Part shown: piece by piece, positions 10,116 through 19,811 of the stretch
How positions within the stretch are numbered: position 1 is the first letter of the stretch
How the letters are laid out: every line of letters starts with the position of its first letter
Notes under the pieces: generated by a model
Seen by the model: the letters and a program-made list of their open reading frames with translations, nothing else
Databases searched by the model: none
Told to the model about the DNA's origin: nothing
Translations under genes and position numbers: made by a program
Source: Prorocentrum cordatum
Lineage: Eukaryota; Sar; Dinophyceae; Prorocentrales; Prorocentraceae
Assembly (NCBI GenBank): GCA_963575745.1
Contig: CAUYUJ010004343.1
Coordinates: forward strand, 1 to 64,000
Length of the DNA: 64,000 bases
Direction of reading: 5' to 3'

Positions 10116-11838
10116 TTCGAAATCGGTGCTTCTCACGTTCAAACGCATCTTAGCGAAGCATTCTGGGAGCCCGCGGCCTGGGCGCCCCCATCCGCAGCGC
10201 GGGCGCCGCTGCGCCGCGCGCGAGCAGCTGTCGGCCGACAGCTCGGCCCGCGCGCCCAATCGTCCTTCGTCGGGGCCGGGCAAGGCCCAGGGGCGCGCGC
10301 ACCTTTGCGATTCCTTCGTTTCCGTTGTTGCACCTGCGCGGGGCGCGCGTCGCCATGTCGCTACAAGCGCGCTCGGCCAGAGCTCGGCGGCAGAGGTTCT
10401 GCTCGGCGCGCGACGCTCGTCGAGCGACTATGGCCGGACACGCTGCTTCCACGCGCGTCTTCCAAAGAAAAAGCCGCCAGCCAAGGCAGGCGCGAACCTG
10501 CGCGGTTTGACGCGATCGTGGCGGCGCTCGCCGCCGAAAGCGCGTCGCGCCCGTCTGCGCTCGCCGGGGCGCACTTCAAAGATTTCCAATTCAGGGGGGC
10601 GGGCCTCGATGGCGATCAGGAGCGTTGCATTCAGGACATCGCAATCGCGACGCGCGACGAGGCTCACGCACTGCGCGTCGCGCCCCGCCCGCATCGCGCC
10701 TGCGCGCGCGCAGGCAGCGGCAGGAGCCCAGAGGCCGGCACCGGCGCGGGCGCCGGCCGTCAGGGGCGCGGCCGTCGACGCGCTCCTCGAGTTAAGGGTC
10801 GTGGAGGCACAGGGCGCTCGCCCCCCGCAGCGCGGCGGGGGCCCGCGCGCGGTGCTCCGCAGTCTTCGCCGGCGGCTCGACAGCCAGGAAGGGCCTGCGA
10901 GCGTTGCAGAGTGGCTGTCTTCGGCGCGCGCAGCGGCCATCCTGGGCGCATGTCCGCGCTGCATCGCCTCTTCCAAAAGCGGCGCGGCAGCATGGTTCGC
11001 GTTTGCGCGCGAGGCTCTAGCGCTGCACGGTCCCGAGCTGCCGCCGTCCGCTGACGGGCAGCTCGCATGGCCACTGCTAACCAGACCTTTTCTAATTATA
11101 TCTCGCACGTCAAGCTTGCTTGTCAGGTTTGCGGTCTCCCGGTTGACGTTTTTTCGCGCTACGCCTCTTCGCCGCGCAAAATGCGCGATTCGCAAGCGCG
11201 GCGCCTTCCTGCCCCGGGCACGTCTGTTCATCCGGGAGGACGCACTTTGCGCGCTGCTGCTTAAGCGAGCAAATGCGCGGCAGGAGTCCGCCGTCTTTGC
11301 GCAGTTCTCTCTCGTCACGTACGTGTTTCTGCTGCGCCCCCCCTCGGAGGCCCCGGGCATTTCGTTCGACGGCGTCGCCTTTCGCCAGGGCGCAGAGGCT
11401 TCCCTCATATTGCGCGATGACCTCCCGCAGGTCAAATTGGCGCGTCGCAAGAACAAGCAATTCGGTTCCGCGCTGCAGCGCGCGTGCTGGCGCGCTCGTT
11501 GCACGGGGACGTGCCCTGTGCACGCGCTTGGCGCCTGGTTCGCGGGTCTGCCCGTGGGCCCCCGGCCTTTCTCGGACATTAGCGCGGCGGGCTCGCTGAG
11601 GACGCTGCGCTTTTTCCTCGCCCAGCTCGGCGTCAAGGACGCGGCGCTCTATCGCACTCACGACTTGAGGCGCGGCCGCGCATTGGACCTTCAGCAGAGG
11701 GGAGGTACCTCGCGCGAGATCCTTCAGGCGGGCGAATGGTCCTCGCCCGCCCTCTTGTCGCACCTCGACATGACGCAGCTTGAACTTGGCGCCGCGGTCG
11801 AGGCGCAACTGGCCGAGTCTGAGGACGACCTCGGCTAA
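10116..11838 (+). pseudogene. Tyrosine recombinase region of retroelement 1
   Basis: Same frame as the distal RNase H. The core-binding domain covers about 10960-11160 (CIASSKSGAAAWFAFAREAL, LPPSADGQLAW). A short part, QTFSNYISHVKLACQVCG, is readable only in the +1 frame at 11067-11150, after which KCAIRKRGAFLPRARLFIR returns to the main frame: two compensating indels. The catalytic domain shows FLLRPPSEAPG (first Arg), LARRKNKQFGS (Lys) and THDLRRGRALDL (His-x-x-Arg). The tract GEWSSPALLSHLDM should carry the nucleophilic Tyr before Leu-Asp, but has His (CAC). Stop at 11838. The 10120-10780 linker is low-complexity. Confidence 0.8.
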
Positions 11839-12013
11839 GCACTGGCGACCCAGGCGTCGCGCGCCGCCCTCGTGCGCTCAAGCCCATCGGCGCGCATCAC
11901 ATCATCGCGGCGCCGCCGCGCGCGTCACCCGCGTTCTCAAGGGGCGCGCGCGCGCGCCGCGAGCGTCGCCGCCGCGCGGTGCACCAGCGCGCATCGGCTA
12001 TAATACTTGCATC

Positions 12014-12142
12014 CCTGGCGCCCCGCGCGTCGGCTCTGTATGGCGCCGCCAGGCCGGGCGGCGCGGGGGCGCCGCACCCCTTGTCAAGTGGGTGCAGGCG
12101 CCTTCGGGCGCGCGAGGCTGCAGGCGCAGCTGAAATTTGTGG
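12014..12142 (+). repeat. 129-bp direct repeat R1 of retroelement 1
   Basis: Starts GGCGCCCCGCGCGTCGGCTC and ends GCTGAAATTTGTGG. It matches R2 closely over the same 129 bp. Position after the recombinase fits the B1 repeat of a split-direct-repeat retroelement. Confidence 0.85.
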
Positions 12143-12650
12143 TGGGCGCACAACGCCATCGGGAGCGCGCGCGCCACTGCGCCGCGCTGCGCGCGGGCAC
12201 AAATTTCGCGCCCGCGACTCGCCCGCGCGCAGGCGACCGAGCTGCGCGCGCGGGCCGCCCCCCGCTTCCTTGCGCCTCGCGGCGCGCAGCCCCACGCGAA
12301 GGGCTCGCGCGCGCGAGGGCGGCGTCGGCATGCGTTGCGCCGCGCGCGGGCCCCACGAGAAGGACCCGCGCGCACGGCGCGCCGGCTTTGCACGCTTCTC
12401 GCATTGCGTTTTGCGCTGCGCTGCGCGAAGCCCCACGATAAGGGCCCGCGCGTTCACGGCGTGTTTACTCTGCTTTCTTCTCGCATTGTGTTATTCGCTC
12501 CTCGCACGCTCGCCGCGGGGGCCCCGTCGGTGCGGATCGCGGCGCGCCTCGAGGTTGCGCGGTTTGCAGGCTTTGTCGCTTGCATTCCGCTTGCGACGGC
12601 GCTCGCGTCCTGCCGTCGCTTGCGGCGCGCGCGCGCTTTCGCCCCGCCCT
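12143..12650 (+). repeat. Inter-repeat region with degenerate ~75-bp units
   Basis: Sequence between R1 and R2. It holds three diverged units built on GCCCCACG(A/C)(G/T)AAGG and CTTCTCGCATTG. By position this would be the A2 segment, but no matching A1 was found upstream. Confidence 0.5.
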
Positions 12651-12779
12651 CCCGGCGCCCCGCGCGTCGGCTCTGTCTGGCACCGCCAGGCTGGACGGCG
12701 CGGGGGCGCCGCACCCCTTGTCAAGTGGGTGCAGGCACCTTCGGGTGCGGGGGGCTGCAGGCGCAGCTGAAATTTGTGG
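12651..12779 (+). repeat. 129-bp direct repeat R2 of retroelement 1
   Basis: Second copy of R1 and the apparent right end of retroelement 1. Immediately beyond it lies the non-LTR RT fragment. Confidence 0.85.
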
Positions 12780-12814
12780 AGTCAAGCCTGTGCGTGAGTC
12801 TCCTCTGGGCTTTC

Positions 12815-13388
12815 TCCTGAGGTTCTTGGGCGAGGCGAGCTCCTGCCAGGGGGGCAATGACCTCTCTTCCGGGGCTGGCAATAGCCCGGCCCTGTCCGCC
12901 GGGCCCACCAGCAGCCTGGTCAGCGCCTCCCGGCAAGCCGCGGCGAGGGGCAGGCCCGAGGTCTCGAGGTCTTCCAGCTCCGCCAGCCCCGTGCGATCTC
13001 GGACGCCCGCCAAGCTCCGCGCCCAGGAGGCGGCCCAGGCGGCGGGCGCGAGCTCCTCCTGGCTGCGGAAGCCTCGGCCGCCCAGCCGCGGCGGCAGGCG
13101 GCAGCGCGCGCGCTGCTCGGGCGCCAGCGGGTCCAGCCGCGCCAGCTCCCAGAAGCCTCCAGGAGCGCGCCGTCGTAGGCCGCGGCCGCGCCCCGGGAGC
13201 AAGCCGGCGGGTTGGCGCGCAGCAGGTGCGTTAGCTTGCCCGTGCCGCAGTGCCGGAGGAGGAGCCCGGCCGCCTGGGTCGCCGGGAGGTGCGGCGAGGC
13301 CTGCGTGGGGAGTTGGGCGAGCTTCTCCAGCCGCGCAGCCGCTCTCTCGGTGGTCTCGGCACAGCGCGCCGCGGCGTAGGCGTCGCTC
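12815..13388 (-). pseudogene. Non-LTR (LINE-type) reverse transcriptase C-terminal fragment
   Basis: The minus strand reads, N to C: LEKLAQLPTQ, LLLRHCGTGKLTHLLRANPP and AAAYDGALLE. After a one-base shift near 13150 it continues RARCRLPPRLGGRGFRSQEE and LAPAAWAASWARSL. The LLRHCG...LLR and LP-x-RLGG-x-G-x-RS...A-A-x-WASW patterns are typical of the region after the catalytic core in LINE-type RTs of dinoflagellates and other protists. The 5' part is lost into the (TCC)n tract at 13388 and the 3' part ends near retroelement 1. No catalytic residues are present. Confidence 0.6.
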
Positions 13389-14350
13389 CCTCCTCCTCCT
13401 CCTCCTCCTCCTCCCCCTCCTCCTCCTCCTCTTCTTCCTCCTCCTCCTCCTCCTCCTCCTCCTCCTCCTCTCCTCCTCCTCCTCCTCCTCCTCCTCCTCC
13501 TCCTCCTCACTCCTCCTCCTCCTCCTCCTCCTCCTCCTCCTCCTCCTCCTCCTCCGCCCTCCTCCTCCTCCTCCTCCTCCTCTCCTCCTCCTCCTCCTCC
13601 TCCTCCTCCTCCTCCTCCTCCTCCTCCTCCTCCTCCTCCTCCTCCTCCTCCTCTCCTCCTCCTCCTCCTCCTCCTCCCTCCTCCTCCTCCTCCTCCTCCT
13701 CCTCCTCCTCCTCCTCCCTCCTCTCTTCCTCCTCCTCCTCCTCCTCCTCCTCCTCCTCCTCCTCCTCCTCCTCCTCCTCCTCCTCCTCCTCCTCCTCCTC
13801 CCCTCATCATCCTCGTTTTCCTCCTCCTCCTCCTCCTCCTCCTCCACCTCCTCTTCCTCCTCCTCCTCCTCCTCCTCTTCCTCCTCCTCCTCCTCTTGCT
13901 CCTCCTCCTCCTCCTCCTCCTCCTCCACTCCTCCTCCTCCTTCCCCTCCTCCTCCTCCTCCTCCTCCTCCTCCTCCTCCTCCTCCTCCTCCTCCTCCTCC
14001 CTCCTCCTCCTCCTCCTCCTCCTCCTCCTCCTCTTCCTCCTCCTCCTCTTCCTCCCCTCCCCCTCATCCTCATGCTCATCCTCATCCTCATCCTCATCCT
14101 TCCCCTCCCCCTCCCCGTCCCCTCTCCGCCTCCCCCTCCCCCTCCCCTTCCCCCTCCCCCTTCCCCCTCCCCCTCCGCCTCCCCCTCCCCCTCCTCCTCC
14201 CCCTCCTGTTTTCCTCCTCCTCCCTCCTCCTCCTCCTCTCCTCCTCCTGCTCCTCCTCATTTCCTCTTTTCCTCCTCCTCCTCCTTCTCCTCCTCCTCCT
14301 TTTCCTCCTCCTCCTCCTCCTTCTCCTCCTCCTCTTCCACCTCTTTTTTC
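13388..14350. repeat. ~960-bp (TCC)n polypyrimidine tract
   Basis: Long run of CTC/TCC with a few CAT and CCCCT interruptions near 13800 and 14065-14180, pyrimidine on plus. ORFs of 400-600 codons through it are Ser/Leu/Pro or Glu/Gly/Arg homopolymers. Confidence 0.97.
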
Positions 14351-14489
14351 TCCTCCATTCGCTGTGCGTATCAATACATATCCCTGTCGCACCCCGAAAC
14401 CAGTCGAAATGCGGGGTTGGGCTTTTCGCCTGACTTCCTCACCACTAATGACCCTGATGAGTAAACATTGACAACAGCTTCACATATAG

Positions 14490-15405
14490 AGGAGGGTGGC
14501 TCACAAAATGTGGCTCTCGCATTAGCGCCGCGCACATTCGATTTAAACATGAAAAATAGCTTTAAGGATTGAGGGCGAGTGGTTTTCAGAAGTGGCGCTC
14601 GTTTTAGCGCCGCGCACATTCGTTTGGAAAATGAGCAAGGCTTTCACGGATTGAGGGCGGGTGGTTGTCAAAATCTCGCTCTCGTCTTAGCGCCGCGCAC
14701 ATTGCACAGTGCACATTGCTCTCGTCTTGGAACATGTGCTTGCACTACACGACTTGAGAGCGGCTGGTTTTCAAAGTCTCTCGCCACAACACCGCACATG
14801 GTCATTTAAACATGTTCAAAAGCTTCACGGGTTGAGGGCGGTTCGTTTTCAAAATGTGGCTCTGGCCCAAGCGCCGCGCACATTCGTTCGAAACTCTTGC
14901 GAGAGCTTCACGGGTTCAGGGCGGGTGGTTTTCAAAATGTGGTTACCGCATGCGCGCCAGGCACATTCGCTTTGAAAATGTGCAAGGATGTCACGGATTG
15001 AGGGCGGGTGGTTTTCAAAAAGCGGCTATCGCCTTAGCGCCGCGCGCATTCGATTGTAAACAATTGCAAGAACTTTGCGGATTGAGGGTCGCTGGTGTTC
15101 CAGATGTGCCTCTCGCCTTAACGCAGCGCGCATTCATTTTACATCGTTGCAAGAGCTTCACGGGTTGAGGGCTGTCCGTGTTCAAACTAGAGCTCTCGCC
15201 TTAGCGCCACGCAGATTCGCTCGAAACTTTTGCAAGACTTTCACGGATTGAGGGCGGATGGTTTTCAACGTGTGGCTATCGCCTTAGCGCCGCGCACATT
15301 CATTCGAAAACCGTTGCAATTGCTTCACGGGTTCAGGGCGGGTGGTTGTCAAAATGTGCTTCGCGCCCTAGCGCCGCGCACATTCGTTTAAACATTTGCA
15401 AGAAG
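14490..15405 (+). repeat. ~83-bp minisatellite, about 11 copies
   Basis: Units share TTGAGGGCGGGTGGTTTTCA, TAGCGCCGCGCACATTCG and TTGCAAGAGCTTCACGG. Spacing of the GAGGGCG word is mostly 82-85 bp, with one 102-bp and one 78-bp interval. Copies are diverged (roughly 80-90 percent alike), so the array is old. Confidence 0.9.
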
Positions 15406-16185
15406 TTCACTGGTTCTCATGGTTAGCGTGCCAGGGGTGGTGTGCTGGAACGACTCAGGGCTGACAGGGCGCAACGGTTACGTTGATTCGCAGGGCTGAC
15501 GTCCCAGGAATGGCACTCTGGCACGATTTAAGATCGCCAAGGCGTAACAATCAGGTTAACTCGTGACGTCGAAGTCCCGCCATTGTTATTTCAGCACGTT
15601 TGAAGATGTTCACACGGTTGTCCCCCCAACGCGGCAATTCCCTCAGTGCAAACGACCCTTGTGAGGGGCCTGTGAAGAGGAATCTTGGAGGGAGGGTGTA
15701 CTTGAACATCGCTGGGGAGTCTTAGGTTTGCACTGGCCCTCCTGCTCCTCCTCTTCTTCCTCCTCATGCTCCTCCTCCATCTCCTCCTCACCGCGCGGAC
15801 GAAGACGATGTCGGGATCACGACCCGCCCCAATGCAGACTGCTCGTCGGAATTGCGATATTCCTACACTCAGCCTTTTCCCTGCTGCGTTGTTGCACAAG
15901 CACGGTGGCGCGGTTTGCCACAGGCAGGTGGATATGGGTCAGATCGTGAGTTGTCAGCTCCACTGCTCGCGAAAGAATCCCACCCTCCCACCCGCTCCTT
16001 GATAGGCCAATCCCAAGTGCACACGAGTGCAACTAATGGTTGGCACTTGCTCCCGCGCCTCTGCGGCGCGCGGAGCGACCAGCTGGCCTGGCACAACTAA
16101 TATGGCCGCGATGGTGCTTACCAATGGGAACTTCCCAGCGCGTCTAAAGGGCCGCGACATTTCAGTGCGGGTCGGTGACTCAGGC
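15406..16185. other. Gene-less intergenic stretch
   Basis: Mostly unique sequence of moderate GC with a short CTCCTC tract at 15740-15790. No supported gene. Confidence 0.4.
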
Positions 16186-16189
16186 GGGA

Positions 16190-16325
16190 GCGGTGCCATG
16201 ATGATGCTGACAACGGCGGCAAAGATGATAGTAGCGATGGTGTTGGCGATGATGACGATGACGATGACGATGATGATGATGATGATGATAAGGAGGAGGA
16301 GGAGGAGGAGGAGGAGGAGGATAAC
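16190..16325. repeat. (GATGAC)n / (GGA)n microsatellite
   Basis: GATGATG, GACGATG and then GGAGGA runs. Confidence 0.85.
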
Positions 16326-16466
16326 GACGGCAAAACCAATGACAGTGCCGATGCGGGTGATGGTGAGGAAGTGCGCGCGCCAAAGTTCAAGAAACCTGGC
16401 CTCTCTGATGTTGAAAGCTGCTTGAATTTGATATGTTGTTGAAGTGATCTATTTTGTGCACATTGC

Positions 16467-16728
16467 ACACGCACTGCAACGCCAAGTTCTGTGAATAATC
16501 GTGTGTGCCCATGAGGAGATGGACTCATGCACGAAATCTTTGTGCCTCTAACGGAAGCAACCCGACGGCTTCAACTGCCTCAACTGGCCATTTTACACGC
16601 ACTGCTACAGAAAGTTCTTTCCAAAATCGCGTGCGCCCTTAGGGACATGGACCCATGCACAAAATTGTGGCGCCACCAACGAAAGCAATGCGACGGCTTC
16701 AGCTGCGGCAACTGGCTGCTTATATTGC
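16467..16728 (+). repeat. ~130-bp tandem duplication
   Basis: Two adjacent copies share CACGCACTGC, ATGGACYCATGCAC, GACGGCTTCA and CAACTGG. The second starts near 16597. Copies are clearly diverged. Confidence 0.75.
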
Positions 16729-17770
16729 TGGGCAGGAATGCCCGCTAGAAGATTCAAGCCTCTGTCAAGCGCAGAGGCAAATATGAACAAATTTGCTACA
16801 TGTGCTCGGCTGACCTGCTTTGCATGGGCACATCTCAGCCTAAAGCTGAACGTGTGACAGTCCCGGCCCATGAAAACGATGAGGCTCTCCTCTTCCTCAT
16901 GCGCCCTCCACTCCCCCCCTCTCCAGGCAAAGACAACGGCCCCGTCGCGTGGCAAGTCGAGTCAAACTCGACAATGCGCTAAGCCAGACACCGGCGTGGG
17001 TGAGGACCGCGCAGGGCTGATTCCCGAAACCCAGTGCGCATGGCGAACCAAGGGCAGCAAAACTACCGACGGAGGTAGAGGAAGAGAGGGAGGTGTCCAT
17101 TGAAGGAGGAGGGAGAACGAGGAATATGAAAGGACATGCACGCCCAAGCTGAAGAGCGTGCAGGGCGACCAAAAAGGCTGGCGCATGTCCATCCTTCAGG
17201 CACTTACGCCTTCGGGGACCCACCAAGCAAGCTACACATTGTTGCTTTCCTACAACACTACGATTGCGCCGCTGGAGCTGGAACTGCTTGTTACTGTTTG
17301 CGCACACAGGCGCACAGAGAACTAACTCATCCAATAACGACCTCGGTCAAACTCAGATTGATCCAATGTGCGTCGATTTGGACAAAGATGTTCGGCCCTT
17401 GTCCCACCGGAGTCCCACCGGACAGCCGATAAATTCTCTCCTCCGCCTCCTCCACCTCCTCCTCGCGTCCACAAGGAACACGCTCCAATACGGTGATCCT
17501 TGCTTTGGCCGCGCAATAAAAGTATAACCGGAGTGCAGTATCCCTAAACAAGGATTTTACACCCACTGCGGTTTCCAAGGTCGATTGCGTGCCCGCCCAG
17601 TGCAGGCTGGCATTTCATGTTAGAACATGATAACACGAGGGACGCGGGAAGAGGGAAGAGGGAGGCGGGAGAAGGAATGAGAGAGGTTGTGATTGGAACC
17701 CCTGTGCTACGAAACATCTTAGGCAGAACGGACCAGACCATTTCGCGCGCAACATCTTCGAGCTTCGCAT
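16729..17770. other. Gene-less intergenic stretch
   Basis: Short open frames only, with no motif. A small CTCCTCC tract sits near 17440. Nothing further recognised. Confidence 0.4.
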
Positions 17771-17774
17771 TGTG

Positions 17775-19640
17775 AAGATGGCTCAAGCGAAACGGGCCGG
17801 ACCACCTCGCGAGCGGCATCTTGGAAATCAGTATTGGAAGGATGTCTCAAACGAAACGGGCCTGACGACATCTCGCACACGTTCTGACAAGTCCACGTTA
17901 CACTCGCTTCCCGTTAGATCCTCTTCTGCAACTCCCTTCCTTCGCCCTCCTCCTCCTCCTCCTCCTCCTGCCTGCTCACTCATCCACATCATCCTCCTCC
18001 TTCTCCCTTCCATCTCCTCCTCCTTCTCCTCCTCCTCCTCCACCTCCTCTTCATCCCGAGCGGCATCTCGGAGCCCAAAGTTGCGAGGATGTCTCCAGCG
18101 TAACGGGCTGGACCACCTCGCGCGCAGCATCTCGGACCCCAGAGTTGCGACGATGTCTCGGGAGAAACGTGGTGCGAGGAAGTCTCAGGCGAAACGGGCC
18201 GGACCACCTCGAGCGCGGCGTCTCAGAGCTCCGAGTTGCGGGGGCCTCCTGGGGCCTCCTGGGGCCTCCTGGGGACCTCCTGGGGATTCCTCCTGGGCCT
18301 CCTGTGGCCTCCTGGACCCCACCTGGGGCTTCCTGAAGCCTCTTGGGGCTCCCAGGGGGGGAGATCTAACATGTTGCCGTCTGGGCCCCCAAAATGGGGG
18401 CCACGAGGGAGAAAAATCAACGAATCGACACCGGATGTGGATTAACTTGACACGTGCTGGTAGGGGGCCTCCTGGGGCCTCCTGGGAGCCTCCTGGGAAT
18501 CTCCTGGGGCCTGTCCTGGGCGTCCTGCGGCCTCCTGAAGCTCTCTGGGGCCTCCTGGGGCTCCCAGGGTCTCAAGGGGGATATGTAACATGTGGTCTTC
18601 TGGGCCCCAAGGCTGGACCACCTCTTGCGCGGCATCTGGGAGCTCAGAATTGCGAGAATGTCTTGTGCGAAACGGGCCGGACCACCTTGCGCACGGCATC
18701 TCGGAGCTCAGAGTTGCGAGGATGTCTCAGGTGAAACATGCTGGATCACGTCGCGCGCGGCATCTCCGAGGTCAGAGTTGCGAGGATGTCTCAGGCGAAA
18801 TTGGCTGGACTACCTCTTGCGCGGCAGCTCAGAGCTCAGAGTCTCAAGGATGTCTCAAGCGAAACGGGCCAGACCACCTCGCGCGCGACATCTCAGAGCT
18901 CAGAGTTTCGAGGACGTCTCAGACAAAACGGGCCGGACCACCTCTCGCGCGGCATCTCGGAATGCAAATGTGCGAAGATGTCTCAAGTGAAAAGGGCCGG
19001 ACCACCTCTTGGGCGGCATCTCGGGGCTCAGAGTTTGGAGGATGTCTCAATCGAAATGGGCCGGACCACCTCTCGCGCGGCATCAGAGAGCGCAGAGTTG
19101 CGAGGATGTCTCAAGCAAAACGAGCCGGACCACCTCGCGCACGGCATATCAGGGCTCAGAATTTGGAGGATGTCTCAAGCGAAGCGGGCCGGACCACCTC
19201 TTGCGCGGCATCTCGGAGCCCAGAGTTTCGAGGATGTCTCAAGCGAAATGGGCTGGACCACCTCTTGCGCGGCATCTCAGAACTAAAACTTGCGAGGAAG
19301 TCTCAAGCGAAACGGGCCGGACCACCTCGCGCACGGCATCTCAGAGTTCAGAGTTTGGAGGATGTCTCAGGCGATACGGGCCGGGCCACCTCTCGCGCGA
19401 CACCTGGGAGCTCAGAGTTTGAAGGATGTCTCCGGCGAAACGAGCCGGACCACCTCTCGCGCGGCATCTCGGAGCCCAGAGTTTCGAGGATATCTCAGGC
19501 GAAACGGGCCGGACCACCTCTTGCGCGGCATCTGGGAGCTCAGAGTTTGGAGGATGTCTCACGCGAAACGCCCTATCCTGGACAACTCGGAAACGAGAGT
19601 TGCTAGGATGTCTCAAGCGAAACGACCAGGACCACCAATT
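17775..19640 (+). repeat. ~64-bp minisatellite (GGACCACCTCGCGCG family)
   Basis: More than twenty copies of a unit reading GAAACGGGCCGGACCACCTC, then GGCATCTCGGAGCTCAGAG, then GAGGATGTCTCAGGC. Spacing is 63-66 bp. Because 64 is not a multiple of three, each frame cycles through RAGPPRARHL-like peptides; the 338-codon ORF is an artefact. A GGCCTCCTGGGG array interrupts it at 18238-18600. Confidence 0.95.
18238..18600 (+). repeat. GGCCTCCTGGGG arrays
   Basis: Two blocks (about 18238-18355 and 18465-18575) of GGCCTCCTGG(G)G repeats separated by unique sequence. The same family recurs at 39780-39870, and as its complement (CCCCAAGAGG) at 45160-45290 and 47890-48120. Confidence 0.9.
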
Positions 19641-19811
19641 TTTTTGGAGGACGTCTCTGCTTTGGATTCCCTCGGCCGGAGTTACCCCGCTCTGCAAGCT
19701 GTTCGGGGAGAAACGATGCAAATTCATATAAAACGTGCACTGCTAACCTGCAGTTCGAGAAGTGAGGCGATCGGACCAGAGGGTAGCGCATCAGCGTTGG
19801 AGGGGGATTTT

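Larger units (their letters stand above)
6150..12779 (+). mobile_element. Degenerate tyrosine-recombinase (DIRS/Ngaro-class) retroelement 1
   Basis: The plus-strand order is gag-like region, reverse transcriptase, RNase H, tyrosine recombinase, then two 129-bp direct repeats. There are no LTRs and no DDE integrase; in this class the recombinase integrates a circular DNA. The right edge is placed at the end of the second direct repeat. The left edge is uncertain and set at the first gag-like ATG; no upstream partner of the terminal repeats was found. Coding parts are split by one TGA and at least four frame changes, so this copy should be inactive. GC content is very high (GCGCGC tracts). It differs clearly from retroelement 2 in gag, RT box and recombinase, so the two are distinct families. 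Confidence 0.8.

Noticed and set aside
12580-14464. Very long open frames (up to 617 codons) over 12.6-14.5 kb on both strands
   Set aside because: They are produced by the (TCC)n tract; the peptides are Ser/Leu/Pro or Glu/Arg/Gly homopolymers. Only the LINE-like part at 12815-13388 carries real protein signal.
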